A DNA stretch of 64,000 nt from Frigoribacterium sp. PhB160 (GCF_003751785.1 NZ_RKIE01000001.1:1-64000), one strand, 5' to 3'; shown: positions 53,444-62,770, counted from the stretch's first letter. Made by a program: numbers and translations. Notes: a model not told the origin generated them from the sequence alone.

Positions 53444-56392
53444 CTACTTCATGCAGGCTGCGGGGGCCGTCTTCACGCTGCTGGGCGACACCGTGTTCGA
53501 GCACTTGATCACGGTTCCATTGGCTGCGAATCCGTAGATAGCCAGGGAGTTGGTCGTTGCCTTGGAGAATGTGATCGTGTTCTTCGTGATCACGTTGCCT
53601 TCTCCCCAAGTCGCTCCGTCGGAGTACGGACCCGACAGGATGCGAATTCCCTGCTCGAGTGAACTGGTGAGGCTGTTGCCGTACACGACGTATTTGCTGC
53701 CCTTGATCTGGAGAGACGAACCCGTGATGTCGTTCTGGCCGGATGTGGCTCCCACCGTGTTCTTATAGATCATTCCGCCGACGGTCTGCTCTTTGGCCTC
53801 GATTGCCTCGCCCGTCGTCCCGGTGATCGTGTTATAGGCGATCACGTTCCGGCTGCTCCGGTCAGCCGCACACGAGGGCTCGCAAGTGTCATTGCCTAGC
53901 GAACTCCCGACGTAGATGCCTTCTCCGAATCGCGCATCCCGCTTGCCTGTCTGCGAGATTGTCGAGTGTGCCACCACGTTGTCGGACGAATTCTTGCTCA
54001 GGTAAATGCCGGCCTGTGAGGTCTGAGCAACTCGGAGGTAGTCCATGACGAGATTGGTGCTCGAGTGAGCCTCAACGCCAGCATGCACGAGCGCGATGTC
54101 GATGTTCTCGATCCGGATCCAGCTGGAGTCTTCGATGAGGAAGCCCGCGTTCAGCTTGGAGTAGTCGACGTCGCTGCCACTGAGCCGGATGTTTGAACCA
54201 GATACCCCGCAGATGCTGATGGGTGCGGCGGCGGTGCCGTGACGGTCCGAGATGGTGAAGCCTGCGTAGAGACCCGGCGCCCTCTCGCGCCCCCGGTAGG
54301 TGCCAGGCTGGAGTTTGATCGTGTCACCGGCTTTGGCCTGTGTCAGGGCGACTTGTAGCGCCGCGCCGTCTCGGACAGTCGCAGTGGGGTTTGCGCACCT
54401 CGAAGATCCGAGGGCCTTGTTGACGCCGAGCGACCCCGTCGTCCGGTTGACGGTCGAACTGGATTGTGAGGAGAAGCCCCACCTGTCTCGTGCAATGAGG
54501 CGGTAGGCAAATGCCGTGTTCTCGGCGAGACCAGCGTCAACGTATGAAGTCTTGTCGGGCAGATCGATGTTGGTGGCAGCACCGCCTGCCTCAGAACGGG
54601 TCAGTCTGTAGGTGATGGCGTCGCGGCTTTTCGTGGCCGGCTTGGACCAGGTGATCGCGGCCCCGAGAGCCGGTGCGGTGCTGTCTGCCGAGGCGATCGC
54701 AACGGAAGACGGCTTCGTGGCGCTCAGATCCGACACGACGAAGGCGTCCAGGTGGATGGACGCCGACGACGCGGCAGAGTTCTTCTTGCCCGTCCACTGG
54801 ATCTCGATGGTGTGAGTGCCCGAAGTCAGTCCCTGCTTGAGGAACAACGTCTGCTGGTAGCTCGTCGTCGCCGCGTAACGGTCGACGTCCGGTTGAGCGA
54901 TTCCGTCGATGGTGACCTTGGCTATGCCTGAACCTGCACTCTTCCGGCCGACCCAGGCGATGCCCGTGCCGGAAAAGGAGAGTGTGGCATTGGACGCCGA
55001 CATGGCATAGCGGCTCTGTCCGCCTTGCTCTCCTGAACTGGGTGACGTGACCCAGGGGCCTTCGTAGGCGATGGCCGACGAGTCGTCCCCGATCACGCCC
55101 GGGGCTGCGACGAAGGCGCTCGCAGCGTTCTCAACTCGGAAAGCGTCGAAGTGGAGTGCATCCGACGACGCTTCCGTGTTTTTCTGACCGCTCCAGGTCA
55201 CGGAGATCGTGTGAACACCGGCGCTGAGGTCCTTCTTGGAGAACAGGACGTTCCGGTATGCGGGCGCAGCCGAGTACCTGTCCACCTTGCCGGCCACTTT
55301 CCCGTCGATGGTGATCTCGGCTATGCCAGAACTCTTCGACAGCCTGCCGATGTAGGCGATGCTCGTCCCCTTGAACGTGAGGGTGGCCGACGACCGGGAA
55401 TTCGCGTAGATGCTCTTCTCCCCGCTGTCCAAGCTGCTCGTCGTGGCTGTCCACGGGCCGGTCAGGGACACGTCCGGGGAATCTTCCTCGAACATGCCCG
55501 CGGAGACCGGGCTGCGGGCGCCCCGGACCACGAAGGCATCCAGGTGCAGGTGAGTCCCACGCGACTGCGCATTGGTCTTGTTCGTCCACTCGATCGTGAT
55601 GGTGTGGACACCGTCCCGAAGATCGCGGAAGCGGAACAGTTCCTGCTGGTAGTCGTTCGTGGGGGAGTACCTGTCCACATCCGGCTGGCGTATTCCGTCG
55701 AGCACAACTGCGCCAATGCCCCCCGCGGAAGACTTTCGGCCGATCCACGAGATGTCCGTTCCGCGGAACGTGAGCGTCGCGGTGGCGGTCGCAGATGCGC
55801 TTGAACTGGTCCCACCTGAATCTGCAGCGTTCGCACTGCGAGTCCAAGCGCCCGTGAGGGTCAGGTTCGGATCGTCCTGCTGGTAGACACCGGGGCCCAC
55901 GGCGATGCTCTCGTCCTTTACGACCATGGCGTCGAGGTGCGAACTCGTTCCCGAGGCCGCTGCGTTCTTTCGTCCAGTGGAGGTCACCGTGATGACGTGG
56001 GATCCCGCGCCGAGGCCGTCCCTGGACCATACGATCTGGTTGAACTTGTCCGAGGGGCTGTAGCGGTCGACGGTGCCGACAACTGCCCCGTCGAGAGAGA
56101 CGCTCGAGATGCCCGACGATGGTGAGGTGCGCGCTAGCCACGACACCGACGTGCCGGTGAAGCGCAAGGAGAACGACGCCTGTCCTGAGGCGTAGTAACT
56201 ACTGCCGCCGGAATCCTGAGCGTTGGTGAGCTTGGACCATTTGCCTGTCAGGGCTACCCCCGTCGATGTTTCCTCGTGGCGGCCCGCGCCCACAGTGGCG
56301 GCCTCCTGGGCGAACGACGGTGTGACCGCGATCGGGACGAGCAGGGCAGCCAGGGCTGTCGCGGCCATCAGGGAACGGACGAAGTAAGCCAT
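53444..56392 (-). CDS. Secreted multi-domain protein: four beta-sandwich repeats, fibronectin-III-like and beta-helix
   Basis: A 982-residue exported protein. The signal peptide (MAYFVRSLMAATALAALLVPIAV) is cut near SFA/QE at about residue 28. Four repeats of about 125 residues follow (35-160, 165-292, 297-420, 425-555), each ending in a pattern like GxHTIxIxWTGxKN and HLDAFVV, resembling carbohydrate-binding beta-sandwiches. A fibronectin-III-like domain (about 558-650) leads to a right-handed beta-helix (about 655-982) with the pattern DTIKLQPGTYRG, NIDIALVHAGVEA, GIYLSKNSSDNVVAHS and NVITKNTITFS seen in pectate-lyase-like and alginate-epimerase-like folds. It probably binds and cleaves or modifies polysaccharide outside the cell; catalytic residues are not identified. 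Confidence 0.8.
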   Translation of the reverse strand: MAYFVRSLMAATALAALLVPIAVTPSFAQEAATVGAGRHEETSTGVALTGKWSKLTNAQDSGGSSYYASGQASFSLRFTGTSVSWLARTSPSSGISSVSLDGAVVGTVDRYSPSDKFNQIVWSRDGLGAGSHVITVTSTGRKNAAASGTSSHLDAMVVKDESIAVGPGVYQQDDPNLTLTGAWTRSANAADSGGTSSSASATATATLTFRGTDISWIGRKSSAGGIGAVVLDGIRQPDVDRYSPTNDYQQELFRFRDLRDGVHTITIEWTNKTNAQSRGTHLHLDAFVVRGARSPVSAGMFEEDSPDVSLTGPWTATTSSLDSGEKSIYANSRSSATLTFKGTSIAYIGRLSKSSGIAEITIDGKVAGKVDRYSAAPAYRNVLFSKKDLSAGVHTISVTWSGQKNTEASSDALHFDAFRVENAASAFVAAPGVIGDDSSAIAYEGPWVTSPSSGEQGGQSRYAMSASNATLSFSGTGIAWVGRKSAGSGIAKVTIDGIAQPDVDRYAATTSYQQTLFLKQGLTSGTHTIEIQWTGKKNSAASSASIHLDAFVVSDLSATKPSSVAIASADSTAPALGAAITWSKPATKSRDAITYRLTRSEAGGAATNIDLPDKTSYVDAGLAENTAFAYRLIARDRWGFSSQSSSTVNRTTGSLGVNKALGSSRCANPTATVRDGAALQVALTQAKAGDTIKLQPGTYRGRERAPGLYAGFTISDRHGTAAAPISICGVSGSNIRLSGSDVDYSKLNAGFLIEDSSWIRIENIDIALVHAGVEAHSSTNLVMDYLRVAQTSQAGIYLSKNSSDNVVAHSTISQTGKRDARFGEGIYVGSSLGNDTCEPSCAADRSSRNVIAYNTITGTTGEAIEAKEQTVGGMIYKNTVGATSGQNDITGSSLQIKGSKYVVYGNSLTSSLEQGIRILSGPYSDGATWGEGNVITKNTITFSKATTNSLAIYGFAANGTVIKCSNTVSPSSVKTAPAACMK

Positions 56393-56553
56393 GTGCTTCG
56401 ACAAGGTGATCCTCGATCTGGTTACGGGCAGAGGCCTGGACAAGCGGCAGGAGCCCGATCGACGTGTGGTCCTGTCCCACGGTAGACGAACCCGTCCGCT
56501 CGTGTGGTCTCGAAGTTTTGGTCTCGTACCCCCAGACCTGGCCACATGCGCAC

Positions 56554-57678
56554 TCAGACGGTGCGTACCAGCTCGCGGAGCGCCCCTGCGTAGCGATCGA
56601 GAACGGTGGACCACGAGTACTCAGCCCTGGCCCGGGTCATCGCGGCGCTCGACAGCTCAGCCTGCCGAGCCGGGGCATTCAGTAGGCCTAGGACGGTATC
56701 GGCGATGGCAGCCGCTTCGGGCGGCACGAGCAAACCAGCATCGGCGAGGACCTCGCGGTTGTAGACCGTGTCCCGCGCGACTGTGGGTGCTCCCAACATC
56801 ATCGCTTGGACGAGCGCAGGATTAGTCCCACCGACGCTGTGGCCGTGGAAGTAGGCACCGGCGTGCTGCCACAGCGCGAAGAGCCTCTGATCATCGCTTA
56901 CATGGCCGAGCCAGCGCACGCGAGGATTCGCCGTGGCGAGCCCAGACACCTTCTCGTCGAGGTCGCCTCCATAGCCACTCGAACCGACGATGACGACGTC
57001 GTGCGTCTGGGCGATCATGGATGCCGCTTCGACGAACTCGTCGATGGTGTTCTCGGGGACGAAGCGTGCCACGACGAGCGCATAAGACCGCTCGGCCAGG
57101 CCTTCCTCCAAGGGCAGCGCAGTTGGCGCCTCCTCACCGCCGTACGGGATGAAGACTCCGTCCCGGCCGAACCCATCCTGCCAACGTCGAGCAATGGCAT
57201 GAGCGTCGAAGACGAGGCGATCTGCCCACCAAGCGGTCGTCTTGGCCCCCCAACGGAACACCGCTTTAGCCAACGCACCCCACTTGGCTCGCTCCCATTC
57301 GATTCCATCGACGTTCACGAGAGTGGGTATGCCGCGAAGCTTCAGGAGCGGCAGCCAAAAGCCGTTGGCGACGTTCATCACGAGTGCCACGTCCGGTTTG
57401 CGGATCATGCAGTCGACGACCGCAGTCAGGCCGTAAGTCAAGGTGCTCAAGGACTTTGTCTCGAGGCCCCGCGTCTCGCGACGGACCACCCTGTCGTCGA
57501 TGTCGCGATCATCGCCTCGAGTGGCACCGGGCCGTCCGTAGACGGTCACATCCCAGCCTGTGCCTGCCAGATAGGGTGCCAGCTTCCGCACCGCGGTCTC
57601 GAAGCCGCCGTAGTAGCTGGGGTAGCCACGCGTGCCGATGATGGCGACTGATCGCGTCGCCTCGTTCTTCTGGGACAT
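56554..57678 (-). CDS. Glycosyltransferase (DUF1972/rhamnosyltransferase type)
   Basis: A 374-residue GT-B enzyme. The start VAIIGTRGYPSYYGGFETAVRKLAPYL is the DUF1972 signature of enzymes that add the second sugar, often beta-1,4-rhamnose, to the lipid-linked primer in streptococcal and actinobacterial capsules. The donor half has VVARFVPENTIDEFVEAA and YFHGHSVGGTNPALVQAMMLGAPTVARD. Its ATG immediately follows the stop of the priming transferase gene (TAGATG), so the two steps are coupled. Confidence 0.9.
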   Translation of the reverse strand: MSQKNEATRSVAIIGTRGYPSYYGGFETAVRKLAPYLAGTGWDVTVYGRPGATRGDDRDIDDRVVRRETRGLETKSLSTLTYGLTAVVDCMIRKPDVALVMNVANGFWLPLLKLRGIPTLVNVDGIEWERAKWGALAKAVFRWGAKTTAWWADRLVFDAHAIARRWQDGFGRDGVFIPYGGEEAPTALPLEEGLAERSYALVVARFVPENTIDEFVEAASMIAQTHDVVIVGSSGYGGDLDEKVSGLATANPRVRWLGHVSDDQRLFALWQHAGAYFHGHSVGGTNPALVQAMMLGAPTVARDTVYNREVLADAGLLVPPEAAAIADTVLGLLNAPARQAELSSAAMTRARAEYSWSTVLDRYAGALRELVRTV

Positions 57679-59160
57679 CTAGTAGGCACCGCTCCCGCGG
57701 ACAACGGCGCGGGCAGTACGGCCGAGCAGGATGAGATCGTTGAGCACTGACCAATTCTCCACGTAATACAGGTCGAGGCGAACCGAGTCCTCCCACGACA
57801 GGTCGCTGCGACCGCTGACCTGCCAGAGCCCGGTGATGCCAGGGCGGACCAGGAACCGACGGAAGTTGTGCTTCTCGTAGGCCTTGGTCTCGGCGTCGAG
57901 CGGCGGGCGGGGCCCGACCAGCGACATGGTCCCGTTGATGACGTTGAAGAGCTGGGGCAGTTCGTCGAGGCTGTACCGGCGGAGGAAGGCACCAGGTCGC
58001 GTGAGGCGAGGATCGTCCTTCATCTTGAAGAGGACGTCGTTGCCGGCGTCACGGTTCTGGGCTGCGAGCGTCGCGAGGTGCGCCTCGGCGTCGACTCGCA
58101 TCGACCGGAACTTGTACATGGTGAAGGTCTCGCCGCCGAGGCCCACGCGCTGTTGCCGGAAGATGACGGGGCCCGGCGACGTGAACGCGACGACCAGCGA
58201 GATCGTCAGGAGGACGGGCGAGAGGACGAGCAGCGCCAGGGCGGCGGCCGTCTTGTCGATGGCGACCTTGGTCCACACCTTCCGGCCGCCGTAGACGGGC
58301 GACTCCACGTGGATCAGGGGCAGACCGGCGACCGGACGGGTGTGCATGCGCGGGCCGGCGATGTCGGTGAGAGCCGGTGCGACGATGAGCTCGGTTCCGG
58401 AGGCCTCGAGGGACCAACCGAGCCGGCGCACCTCTTTGGCGGGAAGCTCGTCACTGCTGGTGACGATCACGCAGTCGATGTGGCCGCGATCGAGGACTGC
58501 TTCGACGTCGGTCAGGGAACCCGCGACCTCGATGCCGTGGATCGTCTCGCCCCGTCGTGCGTTGGGCACGCAGATGAGCGCCGGCTTGTAGCCCGCAGCC
58601 GGCATCTGGGAGAGGCGCTCGGTCAGGTGCAGGACCGATTCGCGAGAACCGACGAGCAGTGCTGAAGCCGTGTACGTGCCTGCGCGTCGCTTGGACACGA
58701 GCCATTGCCGCCACGCCCATCGAGACAGCACCAACGACACGGCGGCGACCGGGAACGCCGTCAGCACGAAGCTGCGACCGAGGTCGAGCCGGAAGGCGAC
58801 CGCCAGGATGGCGAAGGTCCCGAAGAGCATCAGGGAGCTTTCCAGGACGCGCTTGTACTCGAGTGCGCCCTGGCCGATGATCCGGGCGTCGCGCGTTCCG
58901 TAGGACGTGAGGACGAAGAGCCAGCCGGCGGTGAGCGCCAACGTCGCGATCGTGTGACGGGTCGCCGTAGGGGTCCACGCCGCCCATCCCCAGGTCGCCG
59001 CGATGTTGATCGTGTACCACAGCAGCTCCGCGACACCGACGGCGATGAGGACGATGAGAGTGTCGGTCAGAGCCAGGCGTCGTGCGTAATGCCGCGCCCA
59101 GGGTGCAGGCGCCTCGCCGACGATGCCATGCCTCAGGCGCGCATGTTCGGTCGTCGTCAC
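57679..59160 (-). CDS. Undecaprenyl-phosphate sugar phosphotransferase (priming transferase)
   Basis: A 493-residue polyprenol-phosphate hexose-1-phosphate transferase of the WbaP/CpsE type, which starts repeat-unit synthesis. Four N-terminal helices (about 28-140) are followed by a nucleotide-binding-like region and the catalytic domain (about 290-493) with its re-entrant helix KTAAALALLVLSPVLLTIS, YKFRSMRVDAE, RRYSLDELPQLFNV and SLVGPRPPLDAE. The GTG at 59160 is chosen for the GGGGGAG just upstream. It is cotranscribed with the DUF1972 transferase. Confidence 0.93.
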   Translation of the reverse strand: MTTTEHARLRHGIVGEAPAPWARHYARRLALTDTLIVLIAVGVAELLWYTINIAATWGWAAWTPTATRHTIATLALTAGWLFVLTSYGTRDARIIGQGALEYKRVLESSLMLFGTFAILAVAFRLDLGRSFVLTAFPVAAVSLVLSRWAWRQWLVSKRRAGTYTASALLVGSRESVLHLTERLSQMPAAGYKPALICVPNARRGETIHGIEVAGSLTDVEAVLDRGHIDCVIVTSSDELPAKEVRRLGWSLEASGTELIVAPALTDIAGPRMHTRPVAGLPLIHVESPVYGGRKVWTKVAIDKTAAALALLVLSPVLLTISLVVAFTSPGPVIFRQQRVGLGGETFTMYKFRSMRVDAEAHLATLAAQNRDAGNDVLFKMKDDPRLTRPGAFLRRYSLDELPQLFNVINGTMSLVGPRPPLDAETKAYEKHNFRRFLVRPGITGLWQVSGRSDLSWEDSVRLDLYYVENWSVLNDLILLGRTARAVVRGSGAY

Positions 59161-59336
59161 TGGCTCCCCCCTCAGGCAGCATCGATTCCGAGGTGTCCAA
59201 CCGGGAGTCTTCTCGGGTCCGGTTCCGAGGCCGGTGGCCTCGAGATCGGATACTTCTGCGTATCCAGTCAGTGCACTCTCAAAGGGCCATCGTAATGACT
59301 TCGAGTCACGTTGTGGTGGCGGACGACAAATACTCA

Positions 59337-59365
59337 AGCTGCCCCCCCGATCGTGGGGTGCAGCT
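59337..59365 (-). terminator. Terminator downstream of the LCP gene
   Basis: Read on the - strand, AGCTGC-A-CCCC pairs with GGGG and GCAGCT across a short loop, followed by TGAGTATTTGTC. It lies just after the LCP gene stop and before the promoter region of the priming transferase. Confidence 0.55.
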
Positions 59366-59381
59366 GCCGGAGCCGGATCGC

Positions 59382-60437
59382 CTACTGCAGAGTCAGGAGG
59401 AAGGACTCCATCGTGTCGTCCTTCAGCGCTGTCTGGAGGCGAGGGATCGCCTCCGTGTTGAGGTTGACGATGGACTGACCGTCGGCAGACGTTCCCGTGC
59501 CCGAGGTCGGGACAGTGAAGAAGTTGATGTCCTCCTTGGACAGCCCCCGCAGGCTGACGCCGAGTTTGGCGAGCGCACCGGCATCCAGGGTGTCGTCCAC
59601 CGACAGGTACTCCGACACGGAACCGACGAAGTCGGAGATCTTGGCCGGGTCCGTCAGGGTGTCGCGGCTGATCACCTTGTCGACGATCGAGGTCATGAAC
59701 GCCTGCTGGTTCCGGACGCGGGTGTAGTCGCCGTCCGTGAACGCGTATCGCTCGCGGACGAAGTTCAGCGCGTCCTCGCCCTGCAGGTGGTTCAGGCCCT
59801 CGACGATCGTCGTCCCGCGGGCCGTGAAGCCCTTCTGGCTGAACACGTCGACGCCGCCGAGGGCGTCGGTCATGCCCTTGAAGCCCTCGAAGTCGATGAT
59901 GGCGACGTGGTCGATGCGCGTCTGGAGCAGCTGCTCGACCGTCTGCACGGTCAGGGGAGCGCCTCCGTAAGCGAAGGCGGCGTTGATCTTGGCCTCGCCG
60001 TGACCAGGGATCGGCACCCAGAGATCGCGCATGATCGACATGACGTAGACGTTCTTGCGGTCGGCGTCGACGTGCATGAGCATCATCGTGTCGGTGCGCT
60101 GGTCGCTGGGCCCGGCCTCGTCGATGGTGGTCTCGTCGGCCCGGGAGTCGCTGCCCATGAGCAGGATGTTCATCGAGCCGTCACTGGTGGCAGCCGGACG
60201 AGTGGACTCTTCCGGGAAGGCTTCGGGGATCTTCGTCGTCTTCTGGTCATAGCTTCGGGCCAGGTTCATCGCATAGACCCCGCCGATCACGCCGACGACG
60301 ACGAGCACGCCGACGAGCACCGACGCGAGGATCACAAGGGTCTTGACGGGGCCTGACATGCGGCGCTTGCGCTTGCGCGTCGGCTCCGGGGTGTCGTCGT
60401 GACGGTCGTCCGGGCCGGTGTTGAAGATGTCGGTCAT
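59382..60437 (-). CDS. LCP-family (LytR-CpsA-Psr) glycopolymer ligase
   Basis: A 351-residue type II membrane protein. A basic cytoplasmic segment (KRKRRM) is followed by one helix (TLVILASVLVGVLVVVGVIGGVYAM, about 33-57) and the extracytoplasmic LCP domain with MNILLMGSDSRAD, QRTDTMMLMHVDADRKNVYVMSIMRDLWVPIPGHGEAKINAAFAYGG and the later LNFVRERYAFTDGDYTRVRNQQAF. LCP proteins move lipid-linked glycopolymers onto peptidoglycan or arabinogalactan, so this one probably anchors the polymer made here. The ATG at 60437 has GGGAG upstream. Confidence 0.94.
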   Translation of the reverse strand: MTDIFNTGPDDRHDDTPEPTRKRKRRMSGPVKTLVILASVLVGVLVVVGVIGGVYAMNLARSYDQKTTKIPEAFPEESTRPAATSDGSMNILLMGSDSRADETTIDEAGPSDQRTDTMMLMHVDADRKNVYVMSIMRDLWVPIPGHGEAKINAAFAYGGAPLTVQTVEQLLQTRIDHVAIIDFEGFKGMTDALGGVDVFSQKGFTARGTTIVEGLNHLQGEDALNFVRERYAFTDGDYTRVRNQQAFMTSIVDKVISRDTLTDPAKISDFVGSVSEYLSVDDTLDAGALAKLGVSLRGLSKEDINFFTVPTSGTGTSADGQSIVNLNTEAIPRLQTALKDDTMESFLLTLQ

Positions 60438-60480
60438 GAGGCTCCCTGGGGCGCACGAAGACGCGCCCCCTGTTCGTCGG

Positions 60481-61137
60481 TCAGACGAGAGTAACAAGAG
60501 GATCGCCCGTTCTCGGGTCGACCGCGTCCCCAGCTCGGGGCTGACGGCGGGCCGCGCGGCGCCGGCCGTCGAAGAGCGGCAGCGTCAGCGCGACGAGCGG
60601 CCCGATCAGCAGCGCCTCCGCCGCGGTGCCGATGCCGACCTGCCCGCCGAGCAGCCAGCCGACCGCCAGCACGGTCACCTCGATGCTCGTGCGGGCCACG
60701 CCCACCCGCCAGCCGAGCCGCGCGTGCAGCCCGAGCATGAGGCCGTCCCGCGGCCCCGGCCCGAAGTCGGCCCCGATGTACAGCCCGCTCGCCACCGCGA
60801 GCAGCAGCAGCCCGAGCGCGAAGGTCAGCCCCTGCGCCCACCACACCGTCTGCGTCGGCAGCGCCCGCAGCGCCAGGTCGGCCGCCGGCCCGATCATCAG
60901 CGTGTTCGCCACGGTGCCGAACCGCGGTCGCTGCCGCAGGGGGATCCAGAACAGCAGCACGACCAGGCTCGTCCCGAAGATGACCCACCCGTACGGCAGC
61001 CCGGTCTGCTTCACGATGCCGAGCGTCAGCACGTCCCACGGGGCCACCCCGATGCTCGCGCGCACCATCAGCGCCAGGGCGACGCCGTACAGGGCGAGAC
61101 CGACGACGAGCTGCAGGAGGCGACGCGTGAGGAGCAT
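60481..61137 (-). CDS. YczE/YitT-family membrane protein
   Basis: A 218-residue protein with five predicted helices. The pattern LLQLVVGLALYGVALALMVRASIGVAPWDVLTLG is that of the YczE/YyaS/YitT family, and GADFGPGPRDGLMLGLHARLGW is a second conserved block. The role is unknown; members are often divergent from MocR-type regulators, as here. The ATG at 61137 lies six bases after TTGGAT, in line with a leaderless start; the longer frame to 61173 is disfavoured. Confidence 0.88.
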   Translation of the reverse strand: MLLTRRLLQLVVGLALYGVALALMVRASIGVAPWDVLTLGIVKQTGLPYGWVIFGTSLVVLLFWIPLRQRPRFGTVANTLMIGPAADLALRALPTQTVWWAQGLTFALGLLLLAVASGLYIGADFGPGPRDGLMLGLHARLGWRVGVARTSIEVTVLAVGWLLGGQVGIGTAAEALLIGPLVALTLPLFDGRRRAARRQPRAGDAVDPRTGDPLVTLV

Positions 61138-61143
61138 GGACCG

Positions 61144-61149
61144 ATCCAA
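61144..61149 (-). promoter_or_regulatory. -10 box of a probable leaderless promoter for the YczE gene
   Basis: On the - strand TTGGAT is followed by six bases and the ATG. The same short region holds the MocR-gene promoter on the + strand. Confidence 0.35.
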
Positions 61150-61186
61150 TCCCACGAGTGGCCTGGTCGCCAAGGGCCAATCGGGC

Positions 61187-61192
61187 TACGGT
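61187..61192 (+). promoter_or_regulatory. -10 box of a probable leaderless promoter for the MocR-type gene
   Basis: TACGGT is followed by six bases and the ATG at 61199. No ribosome binding site fits between. Confidence 0.5.
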
Positions 61193-61198
61193 GGCCGC

Positions 61199-62698
61199 AT
61201 GTCGAACCACATCGGCGCCGGCGCCGCCGTCTCGTCCCGAGCGCTGGGCACGCTGCTGGACTCGTGGCGCGCCTCCTCGTCGCCCGGGTACGCGGCGCTG
61301 GCCGACCGCCTCCGCCTGCTCGTCGTCGACGGACGCCTGCCCGTCGGCACGCGCCTGCCGTCGGAGCGCGAGCTCGCCGCCCACCTCGGCGTCAGCCGCA
61401 CCACCGTGGCCGCGACCTACTCGTCGCTGCGCGAGACCGGCCACGTCACCAGCCTGCGCGGCAGCGGCAGCGTGGTCCGCCTGCCCTCGCGCTCGACCAC
61501 GCCGCGGCCCACCGACCGCGGGGGAGACGTCGTCGACCTCACCAAGGCCGCCCTGCCGGCCGTCGACGGCATCGGCGAGGCCGCCCAGCGCGCCGTCGAC
61601 GCCCTGGGCGCCTACCTGCCCGACAGCGGGTACGACATCGTCGGACGACCCGTGCTCCGCGAGGCGATCGCCGCCCGCTACCGCGAACGCGGCCTCGACA
61701 CCCACGCCGACCAGATCGTCGTCACCCTCGGCGCCCAGCACGCCATCGCGCTGCTCGCCCGCGTGCTCGTCGGGCGCGGCGACCGCGCGATCGTCGAGGT
61801 GCCCGGGTACCCGCACGCGTTCGAGGCGCTGCGGGCGGCGGGGGCGCGGCTCGCACCGGTGAGCGTCACGGTCGACGACGGGTGGGACGAGTCGGCGCTG
61901 CTGCAGACGCTCCGCCGCACGAGCCCGCCGGTCGCGTACCTCATGCCCGACTTCCACAACCCGACCGGCGCGACGATGCCGGCCGAGCAGCGCGTGCGCG
62001 TGCTCGAGGCGGCCGCCGCGGAGGGGACCGTCGTCATCGCCGACGAGACGATGGCCGAGCTGCGGGTCGGGGGCGACGGGGAGGCGCGGGGCCTGCGGGA
62101 CGTGGGGCGCGCCTCCTCGTCGTCCTCGTCGGCGGCTCCGGCGCCGCTGCCGATGGCGGCGTACGGGCCGGCCGTGATGATCGGCTCGGCGGGCAAGTCG
62201 CTCTGGGGCGGGCTGCGGGTCGGGTGGATCCGTGCCGAGCGGCCCCTCGTGGAGCGCCTCGTGCGGGCCCGGTCGGCGGGCGACCTCGGCACCCCCGTGC
62301 TCGAGCAGCTCATCGTCGCCGACCTCCTCGGCGACATGGAGAGGGTGCTGGAGGCGCGGGCCGCCCACCTGAGGAGGGGCCGCGACCACCTGGTGGCCGG
62401 GCTGCGCGCCGCGTTCCCCGGGTGGAGCGTCCCCTCGCCCGCCGGCGGCCTCAGCACGTGGGTGAACCTCGGCGCCCCGGTCAGCTCGCAGCTCACGGTC
62501 GCGGCCCGGCAGCACGGCCTCGCCGTCGCCGCGGGGCCGATGTTCGGGGTGGACGGGGCGTTCGAGCGGTTCCTGCGGCTGCCGTTCTCGTACTCGGCGG
62601 AGGAGACGGACCGCGCGCTCGCGGCGCTCGCCGCGGCGTGGGAGGGGATCGACGGGGTGCAGGCGTCGAGCGGGACGGCGTTGTCGGAGGTCGTGTGA
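61199..62698 (+). CDS. MocR-type regulator (GntR HTH fused to aminotransferase-like domain)
   Basis: A 499-residue fusion. A winged helix-turn-helix of the GntR family (YAALADRLRLLVVDGRLPVGTRLPSERELAAHLGVSRTTVAATYSSLRETGHV, about 27-80) is joined to a PLP-dependent class I aminotransferase domain (about 130-495) with ATMPAEQRV, VVIADETMAELRV and the lysine segment MIGSAGKSLWGGLRVGW. It should control the divergent YczE-type gene. Characterised relatives (PdxR, GabR) sense vitamin B6 or amino compounds. Confidence 0.93.
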   Translation: MSNHIGAGAAVSSRALGTLLDSWRASSSPGYAALADRLRLLVVDGRLPVGTRLPSERELAAHLGVSRTTVAATYSSLRETGHVTSLRGSGSVVRLPSRSTTPRPTDRGGDVVDLTKAALPAVDGIGEAAQRAVDALGAYLPDSGYDIVGRPVLREAIAARYRERGLDTHADQIVVTLGAQHAIALLARVLVGRGDRAIVEVPGYPHAFEALRAAGARLAPVSVTVDDGWDESALLQTLRRTSPPVAYLMPDFHNPTGATMPAEQRVRVLEAAAAEGTVVIADETMAELRVGGDGEARGLRDVGRASSSSSSAAPAPLPMAAYGPAVMIGSAGKSLWGGLRVGWIRAERPLVERLVRARSAGDLGTPVLEQLIVADLLGDMERVLEARAAHLRRGRDHLVAGLRAAFPGWSVPSPAGGLSTWVNLGAPVSSQLTVAARQHGLAVAAGPMFGVDGAFERFLRLPFSYSAEETDRALAALAAAWEGIDGVQASSGTALSEVV

Positions 62699-62718
62699 GC
62701 GCGCCCTGACGGGTCACG

Positions 62719-62731
62719 GTTGCCTGGCAAC
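62719..62731. promoter_or_regulatory. Short palindrome upstream of the RND transporter
   Basis: GTTGCC-T-GGCAAC is a perfect 6+6 palindrome with one central base, 40 bases before the RND start codon and 21 after the MocR stop. It could be an operator or a weak terminator. Confidence 0.35.
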
Positions 62732-62770
62732 GCGGCACGGATTGTCAGAGGGGACGGTGAGAATGTCCCC

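Noticed and set aside
60434-62515. A 693-codon frame on the - strand across the YczE and MocR genes
   Set aside because: Most of it is a shadow of the MocR-type gene and of the YczE gene in other frames, with no recognisable domain.
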